Positions 1 through 12,354 of a stretch of 64,000 nucleotides of DNA are shown in pieces (positions within the stretch are counted from its first letter, which is position 1; each line of letters begins with the position of its first letter). The notes beneath the pieces were generated by a model that saw only the letters and a list, made by a program, of their open reading frames with translations, had not been told where the DNA came from and searched no databases. Made by a program: the position numbers and the translations under genes. This stretch comes from Lunularia cruciata (lineage: Eukaryota; Streptophyta; Marchantiopsida; Lunulariales; Lunulariaceae), in contig OX419758.1 of the NCBI GenBank assembly GCA_948567375.1, positions 63,827,965-63,891,964 on the forward strand. Direction: 5' to 3'.

Positions 1-5
1 ATCAA

Positions 6-218
6 TCAATTAATCAATCCATGACGCAAGAACTGGAAATATAGCTGCTCTATTCTCGCCTGTGAAACTTTTGATCGCACTCCGTTCGGACGACATCCCC
101 GAATAATCTGCAAATGCATCCTCGCGTGATCCGGTGTAGCAACCCAATCTGTGATAATCCACGCAAACATCAGAGTCAGAGTAAACCCCAATCGTCTTCC
201 TCCCCGCGATTTCTCCAT
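6..218 (-). CDS. possible N-terminal coding exon with signal-like segment
   Basis: A minus-strand open frame runs from an ATG at 218 to a stop near the window edge, about 70 codons. Residues 4-12 are basic and are followed by a hydrophobic stretch (LGFTLTLMFAWIITDWVA), which looks like a signal peptide or membrane anchor. The frame stays open upstream of this ATG, so the true start is uncertain. It may be a first exon of a secreted or membrane protein, or a chance ORF. I do not recognise the family, and no splice site or downstream exon is visible. Confidence 0.25.
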   Translation of the reverse strand: MEKSRGGRRLGFTLTLMFAWIITDWVATPDHARMHLQIIRGCRPNGVRSKVSQARIEQLYFQFLRHGLIN

Positions 219-439
219 CTTCAACAAGACTTCTCCGCTCTCCACAGCAGCTCTGCCCCCGATGAAGCACGTCGATCGAAACCACCAGTGCTGCGTTGCA
301 TCAGTGGTTTTGCTGAAACAGCTATTTACAATCTGTAGTAATAATGTCAAAATTGTAGTCCGCGAATTGCATCTCCAGCCAAACGTCAGGCAACCCAAGA
401 CCATGAGAAAGTGCGTGAACAATGACCTGAGCGACAAGA

Positions 440-2304
440 AAGTACACTGCTGTTCATATTGTGGAGGAAGCTACAGGTATTTGCATGCTATATGTATTTG
501 TATTATCCCCACATTTTCAAAAATTCTATGGATGAAGAATGTGACAAATGAAAAATAATTCTCCTAAGAAGGTATTTGATCAATGTGAAATTTTTGATTT
601 TTTATTATTAAAAAATCATAAATTTTCAAATTATTTCTTCACATGGGTATGCTCTCTCATCAGCGGGACAAGTAACTAGGTATTCAAAATATCTACTTTG
701 TCTTTACAGAGGATAAAAAAGCAAAGGGAAGTTTTAGAGGATTAAAGGTTAAAGTGACTCGACAGAACATTACTGTTAACAAGGTTATACATCAATATAC
801 ATACAATAATGAACTGATTTTATGAACTCGGATTCATTAAGGACGGTAAGAATAAATTGAGTGGTCTTGAGTTATAAACTTCAGGAAGAACCCTAGAAGG
901 ATGTGCCCCATATCCTGAGAAGCAAAAATACTACTCAATTATCACAATGAAACACTCAAAGTAAATATATATCTAGAGCGGTACAGATTATCAAGTGATT
1001 AAGATTTTGACAAGTTGCACATTGGGATTTTAGTTGGCAAAAGTTATGAAAGGTGAAGAAGAAGTGCTAAACAATGTCGATCAATATGTTAAGTATTCTT
1101 CTCAAGCTAGACTTGAATTGAACAATCTAGATTTGAATTGAACAGTATCCTCTTCCGCTAAATTTTCCACTACTTTTCAGGAAAATGGCTAAATTACTTT
1201 CTTGTTTTGTACTTTGAATAATGAGAATGATGAGAAATTTTTTAAACGAGAAACAAAACGCAAAGGAATTTAAATGTGGCTTTCTCGTAGCACCTGCCCA
1301 TAATCTTTGGACCGATCTTCGGAATTTAAATGTGGCTTTCTCGTAGTATCCTCCGATCAATGTGCTTAATATCTGATGAAAATGGAAAGTGAAGGAGAAT
1401 TAATGTTAAATATAAAATATTAATACCAGATTACAATATGTCTCCAATGATTTTGGTAAAATAATCAAATTATTGATGCTGAATATTCATGTTTCCTTCT
1501 AAATCATCCGTTAGAGATATTCTTGGAGTCATTTCAAAGAAAAAGGTCATGCGTAAATGAGAACCCTCAAAGCTTATATATACAAGTGACGTTCACACCA
1601 AGCATGTTGGTGTGATCTAGGAGGTATCCGTTGATGCTCTGGAATGTCACCACGGGATACAGTTGATTAATGTGGATTATACTAGCCAAAATATGTAATA
1701 TATCTAAAGAATACAAAGTGTTGTAAGATAAGATGTGTACACATTTTAATATTACTTTGAACATGTAAAAAATTAAAATTTAAAGTAATATAAATTGATG
1801 AAATTTGATATATAGAGGTCTATGTTGACTTAATCTGAATTTCATCATTATTACAGCATATAAATGGAATTGACCAAACGCTTCCTAACTTATAAATATT
1901 TTCTTGAAGTTGTGCATAATATACATTCCCATGATTTAAGGATAATATTAAAATTCTTGTATCATTTTAGAAATATTCTAATTTTTTGTATATCAAACAT
2001 ATTTTCTATAAAATACTAATTTATAACTCCTAAATTTTTTTTCAAGATCTCTATAATATATCTCTTAGCTAATAAGCTATACTGATTATATGTCAACACT
2101 CATTACCAAAACGGAGTACCCAAAATCTCAACTATCAATTTCAAGTGTGGATCCCTCTCACACTTATGAACTGCGATATCTGACAAGGTTGTCACAGCAT
2201 TGGAAGAAACTCTTGATTCATAGTAGTAGGTTCATGTCTTCTTCTATGAAGGAAGGGCGTAGTGATTCTGCAACAATTTCAAATTTTGATTTGAAAGTTA
2301 GAAA
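440..2304. other. AT-rich spacer, no gene seen
   Basis: No convincing coding frame or element terminus is visible. The only structure noticed is a perfect 26-bp direct repeat at 1265-1290 and 1321-1346, 56 bp apart. Confidence 0.5.
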
Positions 2305-2513
2305 GAAAAGGTGACCACGTAGCAAACACAAAGGATGGGAATACCTTATCAAACCGTACAAGGGAGAGACAAAAGAGGTAAAATGGGGCTAGGCTTCAAT
2401 AGTTACAATATGAGAAATCTGCCCTTCTGCACCTAAGATATCCAAGCTATGCAAGTTATAAGGTCTACAAACTAATAGAGCATCCAAAGAAGCATCACCT
2501 AGTGTGATTGCCT
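2305..2513 (-). mobile_element. 5'-truncated LINE 3' tail
   Basis: About 210 bp match the 3' end of the LINE at 62005-64000. Shared blocks are the terminal segment starting near gaccacgtag, the conserved ggatggga block, the short palindrome around gggct/agcc, and the end of the ORF. The copy lies with its 3' end to the left, so it is a minus-strand insertion lacking everything upstream of the extreme C-terminus, as expected when reverse transcription stops early. It is more diverged than the copies at 40500 and 62005. Confidence 0.7.
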
Positions 2514-2942
2514 AACTTGGAGAGATGTTTGAGCTGGATAATTCATTCATGAAAGAAGTGGACATCATTTATGTGGGTTGCAATCCATATATACAATTTC
2601 CTAACTATTGACAGAAGAAGATCAATGATTGAGGATGCACACAATCTCCTAACTACTCTTATTCCACTTAATGCTAATTCTACCTCCTGATTTTATCCCA
2701 AGCACAATTAAGAAGTCATTGTGCAACTGCTGCCAACCACAACTACTCCTTGTCATTTACTTTACAAGTAATTACACTCCCACAATCATCAGCTACAAAA
2801 CTGATCCTAAGTCAAAAGTTATTTGTGGACAAAGATATACATTGAGAGGAAGGTAGAGCTCAAGGCTAAGGATGTGTTCTATACTTAACTAAATTTCTGC
2901 TTATTTCTCTTGAGCTAACAATGATCTTCTTCCTAAAATCTA

Positions 2943-3713
2943 CTATGAAGAGCTACCTTTGCCTTTCTGAATCTTAATCAGCAATTCCACTCGTTCTTGA
3001 TACCCCATGATTTCCAATATTGGCACGTTTGTGGCATCTTCAAATTTCTTTGAAGTGTGTTCCATTAACACATCTACTAACTATTGCAATTACTTGCCTG
3101 AGTAGATCTTCATGGTAAGGGCATGCACTTGGGACCAGAAATCCCAAACTTTCAACTTCTCTAGGGGGACTTCTACTACCTCCTTCACAATCTCTGCTAG
3201 TTGGTCCCACACCATCTCCATCTTTTCCAAATTAGTGGTCTTTCCATATTGAACTGGTTCTTTTGACTCAGCCACAATTTCTTTCAAAATGCCTGCCTTC
3301 TTCTTCTCACATTTATCCTCCTTTTTTTGCAAGGTCTTCACAAGTTTCTTTACTTGGGTGTCAACTACTTGTAGCTCTTGCTGACGGCAAACTTTTTCTC
3401 CCAAGAAGGATACCCCAACTTTCTCTACTTCTCCTTTAAGCACATCAATCTTTCCTATTTGGGCTTTTATCCATTCTTCTAGCTTGAGCTGTTGATATGT
3501 TTCTTCCTCTTGTAAGTCAGATGTCTTCTTCCTTAAGGCTGGTTCTTCCTCAATCTCCTTCTTCAAATCTTGACTTTCTTCTCTAAGTTTCACCACCTCC
3601 TGCACCAAGTTGTTACTTTGTTTCCATATCTCTAAATGTTGAGCACAAACTTCTTGCAATTCTTCCCTTGCTTTCATCTTTTCTTTGGTTACTCCTTGCA
3701 CAAGTTGTTGCAA
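2943..3713 (-). pseudogene. coiled-coil protein remnant, family unknown
   Basis: A clean 207-codon frame runs from 3713 to 3090 and continues in the same frame past two close stops (3090-3092 and 3081-3083) to a stop at 2943. The protein is very rich in Lys, Glu, Gln and Leu. It reads as a long amphipathic coiled coil (for example KKTSDLQEEETYQQLKLEEW) with no signal peptide or membrane segment. The stretch after the stops (LVDVLMEHTSKKFEDATN) still looks like coding sequence, so this is probably a slightly broken gene or a decayed element ORF. It lies 137 bp outside the left LTR of element A and points away from it. Function unknown. Confidence 0.55.
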
Positions 3714-3849
3714 ATGTTGGATGGGTCACATAGTTTTTGATCCCTCTATTAGACTCTACATAGATGGAGTAAAGTTTTTCCATTAATTTGAGTCTTGCCC
3801 ACCTTGTACAATATTAGCTAGGAAAGTCACACCACTACAATATGCCTAA

Positions 3850-4331
3850 TGTAACAATATGGAGTTTACAAATGAGTTAGTCGAGACTAATGAAGTCAAA
3901 AATAGGCCAAATTAGCAAAGAATTATAAGAATTTTATAGAAGCATCTAGGAAGCTACTTGGTACCTTCCAAGTATCAGGTATTGTGTATGCCAAGTGGTG
4001 ACTTCTAGGAAGAAGTTTCTTGGGAAGCATCCTAACTAGCTTTGTTTTCACACCAATAGATGGCTTCTAGAAGAAAACTTCTTGGGAAACTTCTTAACTA
4101 GCATAGCTTGCATGCCAAGTAAACGACTTCTAGAAGGAAGCTTCTCGAGTAACTTCCTAATTAGCTTAGCTTGCACTCTAACAAGGCGGCTTTTAAGAAG
4201 CTTCTCAAGAGCCTTATATGTTCCTTATAAATACCAAAGCCCAAGCTCATGCTAGGCATAAAAGAGTTTCCCTCATTCAATAATCCCAATGTGATCTTCT
4301 ATTCTTCTATTTCTCTCCTCAATCTTTTACA
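3850..4331 (+). repeat. 5' LTR of element A
   Basis: It starts TGTAACAATATGGAG and ends TTTACA, and the same sequence recurs at 13042-13528. Inside are imperfect repeats of a tcttgggaagctt-like motif. A tRNA-type primer site follows directly. Confidence 0.85.
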
Positions 4332-4332
4332 T

Positions 4333-4344
4333 TGGTATCAAAGC
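4333..4344 (+). promoter_or_regulatory. primer binding site of element A
   Basis: TGGTATCAAAGC directly follows the LTR. It differs by one base from TGGTATCAGAGC, the usual plant site pairing with the 3' end of initiator tRNA-Met. It fixes the element's orientation as plus. Confidence 0.8.
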
Positions 4345-4591
4345 ATGAATGAGAAGGATGGAATTTATGGACCACCAAATCCATTTCCCAAAACCATCAG
4401 GATTTTTGTGTCCATATATTACCCAAGCATCATTTCATGTAGTTCATCATCTCATGCTTTTGACAAAATGCAAAATGTAATCATCTTGTCCGATGAACCC
4501 TTGATACTTTTGATTGTAACTTATAAAGAATGATAGGCGTGTTGCATCTACATGTTAACTTAGATAAATTATAGATAGTTTAATAAAATAG

Positions 4592-5510
4592 TAGCCATGG
4601 CGGCAATGCCCAAAGTTATCATTGCTATATAGCAAGAAATCAAGCACCTCACTCAACACCTTACACCATCAACCAACAATAAGAGCATATAGAGAGAGCA
4701 CCATTTCTAGAAGTAGAAGAGCAAAACCAATTCCAAACCAAAGGTATTTGAAGGCAAAATCTCCCAAGCATAATGGAGAAATTTGTGTTTGATTGTGAAC
4801 ATTATTTTGAAGCTACCAATCTTCAAGATGAACAAAGATAGATTCTCTTGGTTTCAAGCCAACTAGATGGAGTAGTAAAACTATGGTGGAGATTCTAAAT
4901 GGAGCAACCTGAATGGCAGTTTGTTGCACCAATCTTGACATGGGAAGAATTCAAGAGCAAAATAATTGAGAGATTCTATGCTATCAATGTTGCACAAGAT
5001 AGATGGGTAGAATTGAAGTAGATTGATGTGTGAAAAACTACATCACTTAATTCCACAAAACCATTACGTAAATTCCAAATATATTAGAAGGTGAAGCTCA
5101 ATCTATGGGGGTCTTGACATCACTCACCAAATTGGTAGTAACCATGTGGAAGCCCAAACACTTGGAAGAAGCCATGCAGTTGGCTGAGTGGTTTGATTCC
5201 TTGGTTATGACAACTTGGTCTTGACCTTGACCTTCACAAAACCTGCCAACACACTACATATGGATGGAAAAGTTGACACCAATGGAGATTGATACTATCC
5301 AATACATACCATTTGGAACTACAAATAGAGAGAGATTACACCAAATGGTGGTTGCTTTTATTATTGCCAAATTGGATATCGCATTGTTGAATGTCTACTC
5401 AAGAATGGATGACCTTGACAAATCACCCAAATGGAGTTTGTGGAGTGTGATGATTAGGGAAACAAAGAATCCCAATAGGAAATTTTTGAGCCATCTATTG
5501 GGAACTTGAT
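4592..5510 (+). pseudogene. gag remnant of element A
   Basis: Degenerate gag in several frames. Capsid-like text (KIIERFYAINVAQDRW) lies near 4950-5010. A damaged CCHC zinc knuckle lies near 5345-5395 (CFYYCQIGYRIVEC, with the His replaced by Tyr and altered spacing). Stops and frameshifts are frequent. In an intact element this would be the nucleocapsid protein coating the RNA. Confidence 0.6.
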
Positions 5511-5574
5511 TAGTTCCAATGGGATTGAAGGTCTGGCCTATGAAAGTTTGCTTCACTTGGAAGGTATGATATCT

Positions 5575-5850
5575 GATCATGATTGTAAGATTTTGGCTAT
5601 TTTCTAAGAAGTTTAGAGAATTGCATGTTAATGAAACTAATAAAAGAATTAGGTATTCCTATCAAACCAATAGTTGGAAGTAGATTGATGATAGCCAATG
5701 TTAAAAGGGTTCTACATTCCATACCTCACATCATGTTATATTCAAGATTGGGACAATGAGATTTGTAGTGGCACCTCTACACTATGATGTCATTCTAGGT
5801 TTTTCTTGGCTTGAATGTCATAAGGTTCAATTTGATTGTACTTGATAATA
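5575..5850 (+). pseudogene. aspartic protease remnant of element A
   Basis: It lies between gag and RT, where gypsy elements carry the pepsin-like protease. A readable stretch (KELGIPIKPIVGSRLMIANV) has the character of the protease core. The catalytic D-S/T-G triplet is not visible, so the assignment rests on position and partial text. Confidence 0.45.
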
Positions 5851-6179
5851 TATTCAAGATAATAATTACAACATCGAGGTAAGAATTGCAAATAGCATTG
5901 TTTGATACATTTGGATAAGACACATAAGAATAGTCAATCGCAAATTGGGAAGTTTATCAATAAAGTAACCATAGAGTAAGCTTTGGAGGAAGATATTCTT
6001 ATTTTCACAATGTGAATCAAGCCAATTGCACATGAAGAATTAGATGAGACCAAAATCCTCATCAAGTAATGGTTGATCAAATATTTTAGGAGTTTGCAAA
6101 TGTGTCTGTGGATGATTTCCAAAGGGATTATCTTCCTATCGTGGTATACCTTTGAAGATTGAATTATTACCAAGAAGTA

Positions 6180-6932
6180 CTCAAATGATTAGACCATCTA
6201 TTGGCTTTCACCAAAGGAGTTTTGAGAGCTTCAAACAACATTGATGGAGTTGTTGGAGAAGGATCTCATACAACATAAAATGTCTCTTTGCAAAACATTG
6301 GTACTATTTGTCCAAAAGAAGGAAGGAGGAATTTGTTTTTGTATTAATTATTGTGGTCTCAATAAACAAACAATGAAGAATACATTTCCCTTACCTTGAA
6401 TTGATGATTTACTAGATCAATTGAGTGGAGTACAATATTTCTCCAAGTTGGATCTCTAAAGCGACTATTGGTAAATTCCCTTTGATAGAGGATGTGCAAA
6501 AGATTACCTTTCACACAAGGTATGGGCATTATAAATGGAGATTTTTACCTTTCACATTCACTAATGCTCCGGTAGTCTTCATGGATCAAATGCATCAAGT
6601 GTTGGATAGTCTATTGGATTGATACGTGGTGGTGTTATTGGATGATATTTTAATCTATAGCAAGATGGAGGTACAACACACAAATTACATGCAAGAAGTC
6701 TTAAGATGATTACATCAATGGAAGTTTTACTGCAAGAAATCAAAGTGTGCTTTTTGGCAAAAGGAAGTTACCTTCTTGGGTCATAAGGTCTCATTGGAAG
6801 GAATCAAGATTGAAGAAAAGAACATCAAGGTCATTATTAATTGGCCTCCTATGAAGGATGCCATTAAAGTGCAAGCATTTAATAGATTGGAAAAAAGTTT
6901 CAGATGGTTCATCCACTACTATGCTCATATGA
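6180..6932 (+). pseudogene. reverse transcriptase of element A, first copy
   Basis: RT palm motifs are readable in pieces: YFSKLDL (near 6440), a stretch around FTFTNAPVVFMDQM at 6425-6622, and the catalytic block LLDDILIYS (near 6635-6660), where the two Asp residues bind metal. Frames change repeatedly. The copy is cut at 6933 by a solo LTR and continues after 7469. Confidence 0.8.
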
Positions 6933-7469
6933 TGTAATCTTTTGAGGATAAGAGACCTTAAGAGAAACACTAGAGAAGAAACACAAAGCTTCACATTCAA
7001 TACCCTGATGTCCTAAAGGAGCAACTTGACTTTATTATATAGCAAAGAGGATTCCTTCAAAGGAAGTTCCATCCTTGGATCAAATACATGGATAGGTGAC
7101 ATGTCAACGAGCTCTACCCTTAGATTAGTTGCATAGATGAGTGATCCTATCTGGTTGGTCAAACCATCTTTGACCAAAGGGAATTTTAAGAGAATATTCC
7201 TATATGAACCTTTGAATCACATGGGTGAGATACCATTGGAAAGCTCTTGATGAGGTAGACTAGACATTTTCAAGGCCTAATTCATACATTTAGGCCTTTA
7301 AAATTGGCTTTGAAGTTTTCAAGCTACTTTTGAATCCTACCCTCTTAGTAGAAGTACTCTTTTTGTGACTCCTCTATCTGATCTACCTAGCTCATCATAT
7401 ATAACATCCTTCTAGATATTACCAAGCCAATTTCACATCTAGAAAATATATCTAGCATTTGGTATTACA
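6933..7469 (-). repeat. solo LTR of B/C family inside element A RT/RNase H
   Basis: It has the TGTAAT...GGTATTACA ends of the B/C LTR family, in minus orientation, and is internally shortened (537 bp versus about 735). The flanks are tatga and tgtga. The uninterrupted second pol copy reads tgtga at this site, so this is a target duplication with one later mutation. No internal sequence remains: a solo LTR, presumably formed by LTR-LTR recombination. Confidence 0.85.
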
Positions 7470-8000
7470 TGTGACTACACCATTGACTGATCTCTTGAAG
7501 AAGACCTCAATCTTTCAAGAGCCCACCAAGCACAAAGATACATTCTAGAAGTTAAAACATATAGTATCTTCAAGACCTATTCTTCAACTGGATGATCCTC
7601 ACTACCTTGTGGGGTTGATTTCAATGCTTTGTTGCAACAAGAATTTTCAAATGAGTTACATCCCATTTCTTTTGTATCTTGTTGAATAAAATCCATACAA
7701 AGGAATTACTACTTGAGATCAAGAATAACTAGCAATGGTATATGCCACCAAAGTATAGAGGAATTATCTTTTGAGGAAACAAGTGGTCATGTGAATTGAT
7801 CACAAACTCTTGTTGTAGACATTACATTTGGAGCACATCAAGAGTCGATATCATCATTGCAAGGAAAAGCTTTAGTAGTTTGACATCAAACTTGAGTATT
7901 GAGTATTGAGTATTGAGTAAACCTAGGAGGTTCCATGTCCTTGTTGATGCCCTATCATGAAAACTTGATTTGAAGACTCTTCGTCTCATCACAAGTGTCA
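7470..8000 (+). pseudogene. RNase H region of element A, first copy
   Basis: It continues the RT reading beyond the solo LTR and aligns with 9690-10250 of the second pol copy. Position between RT and integrase indicates the RNase H and connection domain. No continuous frame, and catalytic residues cannot be read with confidence. Confidence 0.55.
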
Positions 8001-8009
8001 ATTGACTCA

Positions 8010-8877
8010 AAAGTCCAAATTGAGTCTATGATCACTTTACCACAAGACCCCTTCTTTCAAATAGTACAAGGTCATCTTATAGCACGCAATAAGAGATGTA
8101 ACACCTTCTCCTTCAAGTGTCTATTCTATGAGAACCGGATTTATATTCCAATCAAGGGTGATCTACAATTTGTGTGCCTTCAAGTAGCCCATGACATAAA
8201 ATCCATTGGTCATATGGTTGTGGATAAGACCTTGGGTACCCAACAACACCAATGGTGGTGGCCCAACATGGCACAAGAGTTTCAAGAGTTTGTATGATCT
8301 TGTGAGAGCCACCAATACAACAAGGAAAATAACCAGAAACTAAGTGGACTTCTTCATCCACTTCCCATCCCATTTACTTGATGGGAATACATGAGCTTAG
8401 ATCTCATCACATTTTTGTCCAAGACATAATAATGTCACACTATAAGGGTGGTTTTTGTTGATAATCTTAGTAAGAAAATCCATTTGGCACAAACCTTTGA
8501 CATAGTGGATACCTCAACATTGGCCTAGATCTACTTTGGCAATATCTTCAAGCATCATGGTTTGCCTTGTGTACTCATTTTTATCATTTTTATCAATTCA
8601 TTGGAAATTTTTGGCAAGAACTCTTCCAACTACTTGGCACTAAGAATGCTTTTTCCATGGCCTATCATTCTCATATTCATAGACAAACCAAACATGAAAA
8701 TCACACCTTCAAGGATATGCTTTGTGCCTTTGTTAATGTTCATCATACCAATTGGGATAAATGTTTTGCAATTGTTGAGTTTGCCTACAATAATTCCAAG
8801 CATGCAAGCACCAAATATTCTCCCTTCTTTAATATTCACCCTTCTTCCCCTACTTATTCTAGATTCTCTTCTTGCTC
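8010..8877 (+). pseudogene. integrase of element A, first copy
   Basis: Segments match a retroviral-type integrase. At 7995-8297 is the N-terminal zinc-binding region with the typical WWWPNMAQEFQEFV text. Near 8567-8881 is the end of the catalytic core and beyond (AFSMAYHSHIHRQTKHENHT and VEFAYNNSKHAST). It stops abruptly at 8877, where it joins Q-family LTR sequence, so the C-terminus and chromodomain are missing from this copy. Confidence 0.75.
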
Positions 8878-9360
8878 TTGACTTGGTATTTTTCCTAGGT
8901 GTTTGACTTTGAGGAAAGAGTTGAGAACTCTTGGACTCACAAGCCTTCTTGTTTTGGATTCTTTCCAAGGATAGTCCATGTGAAGGAATCCTTGACTTAG
9001 TGGTTGGGTCAAGATAAGACCACATGCTTAGAGGAATATACCCATGAGGATGGATATTCCTTTAGCTTATTTACTTGACTTGACTTGACTTTTAGCCCAA
9101 TAACTTGAGTTACTATGATAATCAATACCTTTGGTGTGTAACTATTTCACAAGTATGTAAAATAGGAATGAAGAGGTACTCATCATCCTTACATTTGCAA
9201 CTAATCTCTCATTGAGTTCTCTAATGAGCAATGTCTTGATTCTTGGAGTGTTAGCCTTGGAGGAGTATGATGGAGTTGGGGTTCCTTCCTTCTTGTCCAT
9301 GGTGCATTACCATAATAGTCATCAGAGGTTCATCTTGAGTGAAAGATAGGTCAGCTCATA
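8878..9360 (+). repeat. truncated Q-family LTR at the pol duplication junction
   Basis: About 480 bp are the reverse complement of 11037-11530. The right end matches the terminus of the Q LTR (ending gctcata, versus ctcaca expected). The left end lacks roughly 200 bp, so it was cut by the event that joined the two pol copies. No coding sequence. Confidence 0.75.
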
Positions 9361-10908
9361 GATTAGATGAGCTATTGGATTGGTACATGGTGGTGTTCTT
9401 GGATGATATCTTAATCTATATCAAGATGGAGGTAGAACATATAAATTATGTGTGAGAGGTCCTAAGATGACTACAACAATGGAAGTTTTATTGCAAGAAA
9501 TCAAAGTGTGTCTTTTGGCATAAGGAAGTTATGTTCTTGGGTCATAAGATCTCATTAGAGGAGATCAGGATGGAAGAGGAGAAAATCAAGGCCATTAATG
9601 ATTGGCCTACCTAAAATAATACCATAGAAGTGAGGGCATTTAATAGATTTGCAAGTTTTTATTGATGATTCATCCACCATTATGCTCGTGTGATTGCATC
9701 ATTAACCGACCTCTAAGAGAAGATCACAAGCTTTTAGTGGAACACCAAGCATAAAAAATTATTCCAAAAGTTGAAACATATGATGTCTTCAAGACCCATC
9801 CTTCAACCATATGACCCTCAAATACCTTGTGTGGTTGTTTTGATACTTCTAACTTTTTTATTAGAGTTATGTTGCAACAAGAATTCCCAAATGGGTTACA
9901 TCCCATTGACTTTGTGTCTTGTGAAATAAATACTACAGAAAGGAATTACTTTGCTCAAGATTTAGAACAACTAGCAATGGTATATACCACCAAGGTATGA
10001 AGGCATTATCTCTAGGAGAAACAAGTGATCATGCAAACCGATAGCAAACTCTTGTTGCAAACATTATATTTGGAATACATGAAGATTCTATATCATCAAT
10101 GGGAGGAGGAACTACAATTTTTTGACATCAAACTTGAATACAAACCCAATCGGTTCCCTATGTCCTATCATGATGACCTGATTTGAAGTATCTTCTTCTC
10201 ATTACAGAAATAATTATGACGGTGTCAATTGACTCCAAAGTCCAAATTGAGTTTAGGATAGCTTTATAACAAGACCCCTTTTTCCAGATGGTACAAGGTC
10301 ATCTTTTAGCATGCAACAAAGAGTTTGTAGTGGCCTCCAATGCCCTCCAATGCCAATGGTGGTGGCCCAACATGGCATGAGATGTTCAATAGTTTGTCCA
10401 ATCTTGTGAGAGATGCCAATGCAACAAGGCTAACAACCAAAAACCAAGTGGACTCCTTCAACCTTTCCCCATCTCATCTGCTTGACGGAGACACATGAGC
10501 TTAGATCATCATATCTTTGCCCAAGACAAAGCAAGATCACATAATAATCATGGTGTTTGTGGATAATCTTAGTAAGCAAATCTATTTGGCACCAACCTTT
10601 GATACCATGGATGCTCCAACATTGATGTAGATCTACTTTGACAATGTCTTCATGCATCATGGGATGCCTTGTGTATTCATCTCCAGCTAGTATCCTTGAT
10701 TCATTGGAAAATTTTGGCAAGCACACTTTCAAATAGTTGGCACCAAGCTTGCCTTGTCCATGGTCTATCATCCTCAAATTGATGGACAAAACAAACATGA
10801 AAATTGCACCTTGGAGGACATACTTTGTGCCTTGGTCAACATTCACCATACCAACTAGGATGAATATCTTGCAATTTTTGAGTTTGCATACAATAATTCC
10901 AAACATAC
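9361..10908 (+). pseudogene. second pol copy of element A (RT to integrase)
   Basis: It repeats 6605-8815 without the solo LTR: the RT catalytic block near 9390-9420, RNase H to about 10250, and the integrase zinc region and core to 10908. It starts exactly at the end of the Q LTR. Integrase resumes at 12355 after another LTR insertion. It differs from the first copy by many substitutions, so it is not a recent duplication. Confidence 0.8.
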
Positions 10909-12354
10909 TGTAATGTTGTGAGGATAGCTGAGAAACACAAACACATAAAGATGAATTTCACACTCAAACTCCAATGCCCCAAAGGAGCACTTTCTCTTTA
11001 TTATATGTGCAAATAGGATCTCCTCCAAGGAAGCTCTGTGAGCCGGCCTGTCTCTCACTCAGGATGAACCTCTGATGGTTATTATGGTAGCGCACTATGG
11101 ACTAAAAAGGCAAGGAACCCCAACTCCATCATACTCCTCCAAGGCTAACACTCCAAGACTCAAGATATTGTTCACTAGAGAACTCAATAAGAGAGAGATA
11201 GTTGCAAATGAAAGGATGATGAGTATCTACTCACCCCTTGTTTATATACTTGTGAAATAGTTACACACTAAAGTTACTAATTACCGTAGTAACTCAAGTT
11301 ACTTGACTAAAAGTCAAGTATATTCAAAAAGTAGAAAGGAATATTCATTCACATGGGCATATTCCCTTAAGCATGCGGTCTTACCTTGATCCAACCACTA
11401 AGTTAAGGATTCCTTCACATGGGCTATCCTTGGACTATAGAAGAATCCAAAACAAAAAGGCTTGCGGGCCCAAGAGTTCTCAACTCTTTCCTCAAAGCCA
11501 AACACCTATGAATAATACCAAGTCAATACATTAGAATCCAAAATAACTATGCTCATCTTTTCCACTTCCTATAAAGTAAGGTCCCCTCTATCTTAGCTAT
11601 GACTAACTTAAGCTAATCATGACTAATGTAAAACCATCCTTTATCTCTATATAAATAATATTTCTCAAGTATTTGTAATACCAAGCTAAATATCACAATA
11701 TCACACACATGCACAAATGGGTGTTATAGCTCCACCATAGGATAAGATATATGGATAGTTGCCTTGTCAAAAAGCTCCACCCTCAGTTTACATGCTTGCA
11801 TGGGTGACATGTTGGTCCTGGTCCTATCTGGTTTGGTCAAATAGGCTTTGACCGGAGGGAATCTTTAGAGAATCATCCTATATGAATCTCAGAATCACAT
11901 GGGTGAGGTACCATTGGAAAGCTCTCGATGAGACAAAGCAGGGAGGAAGGGGGAAGGAAGGGCAGCTCTTCTTCCATTGGGGGACAAAGTGCATATTTTT
12001 GAGGCCTAATTCATCCATTTAGGCCTCTGAAATTACTTTCAAAGATTTCAAGCATATTTTGGTTCCTACTCTATTAGTAGAAGTCCCTTTTGGTGATATC
12101 TCTTTCTGATCTATTTAATCCATCATGTTTAACATCCTTCCAGATGTTACCAAACTAATTTTCACCTTTAGATCATATGTCTAGCTATTGGTTCTAAGGT
12201 TTTCAAGTTTATTTTAATTTATATCCTATTAGTAGAATTACTCTTTTGGTGATACTTCTATCTGATCTATTTTTTCCACCATGTATAACATCATTGCAGA
12301 TGTTACCAAACCAAATTTCACATCTAGATCATATGGTTAGCTATTGGTATTACA
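10909..12354 (-). repeat. B/C-family solo LTR interrupted by a Q LTR
   Basis: Ends TGTAATGTTGTG... and ...GGTATTACA match the B/C LTR family in minus orientation. The flanks catac/catgc fit a 5-bp target duplication, and the intact site near 8805 reads catgc. Its middle is split at 11037-11728 by a Q LTR. It separates the integrase core from the integrase C-terminus of the second element A copy. Confidence 0.8.
11037..11728 (-). repeat. Q-family solo LTR, nested in an LTR
   Basis: A 692-bp block is inserted in the B/C LTR; GCTC is present on both sides. Read on the minus strand it begins TATAACACCC (TG mutated to TA) and ends GGCTCACA, with a TATA-like agtatataaac at about 11241-11251. It carries no coding sequence. 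A truncated inverted copy lies at 8878-9360. Confidence 0.65.

Noticed and set aside
8562-8906. Hydrophobic plus-strand ORF resembling a membrane protein
   Set aside because: It is an alternative frame of the element A integrase, which reads correctly in the neighbouring frame.
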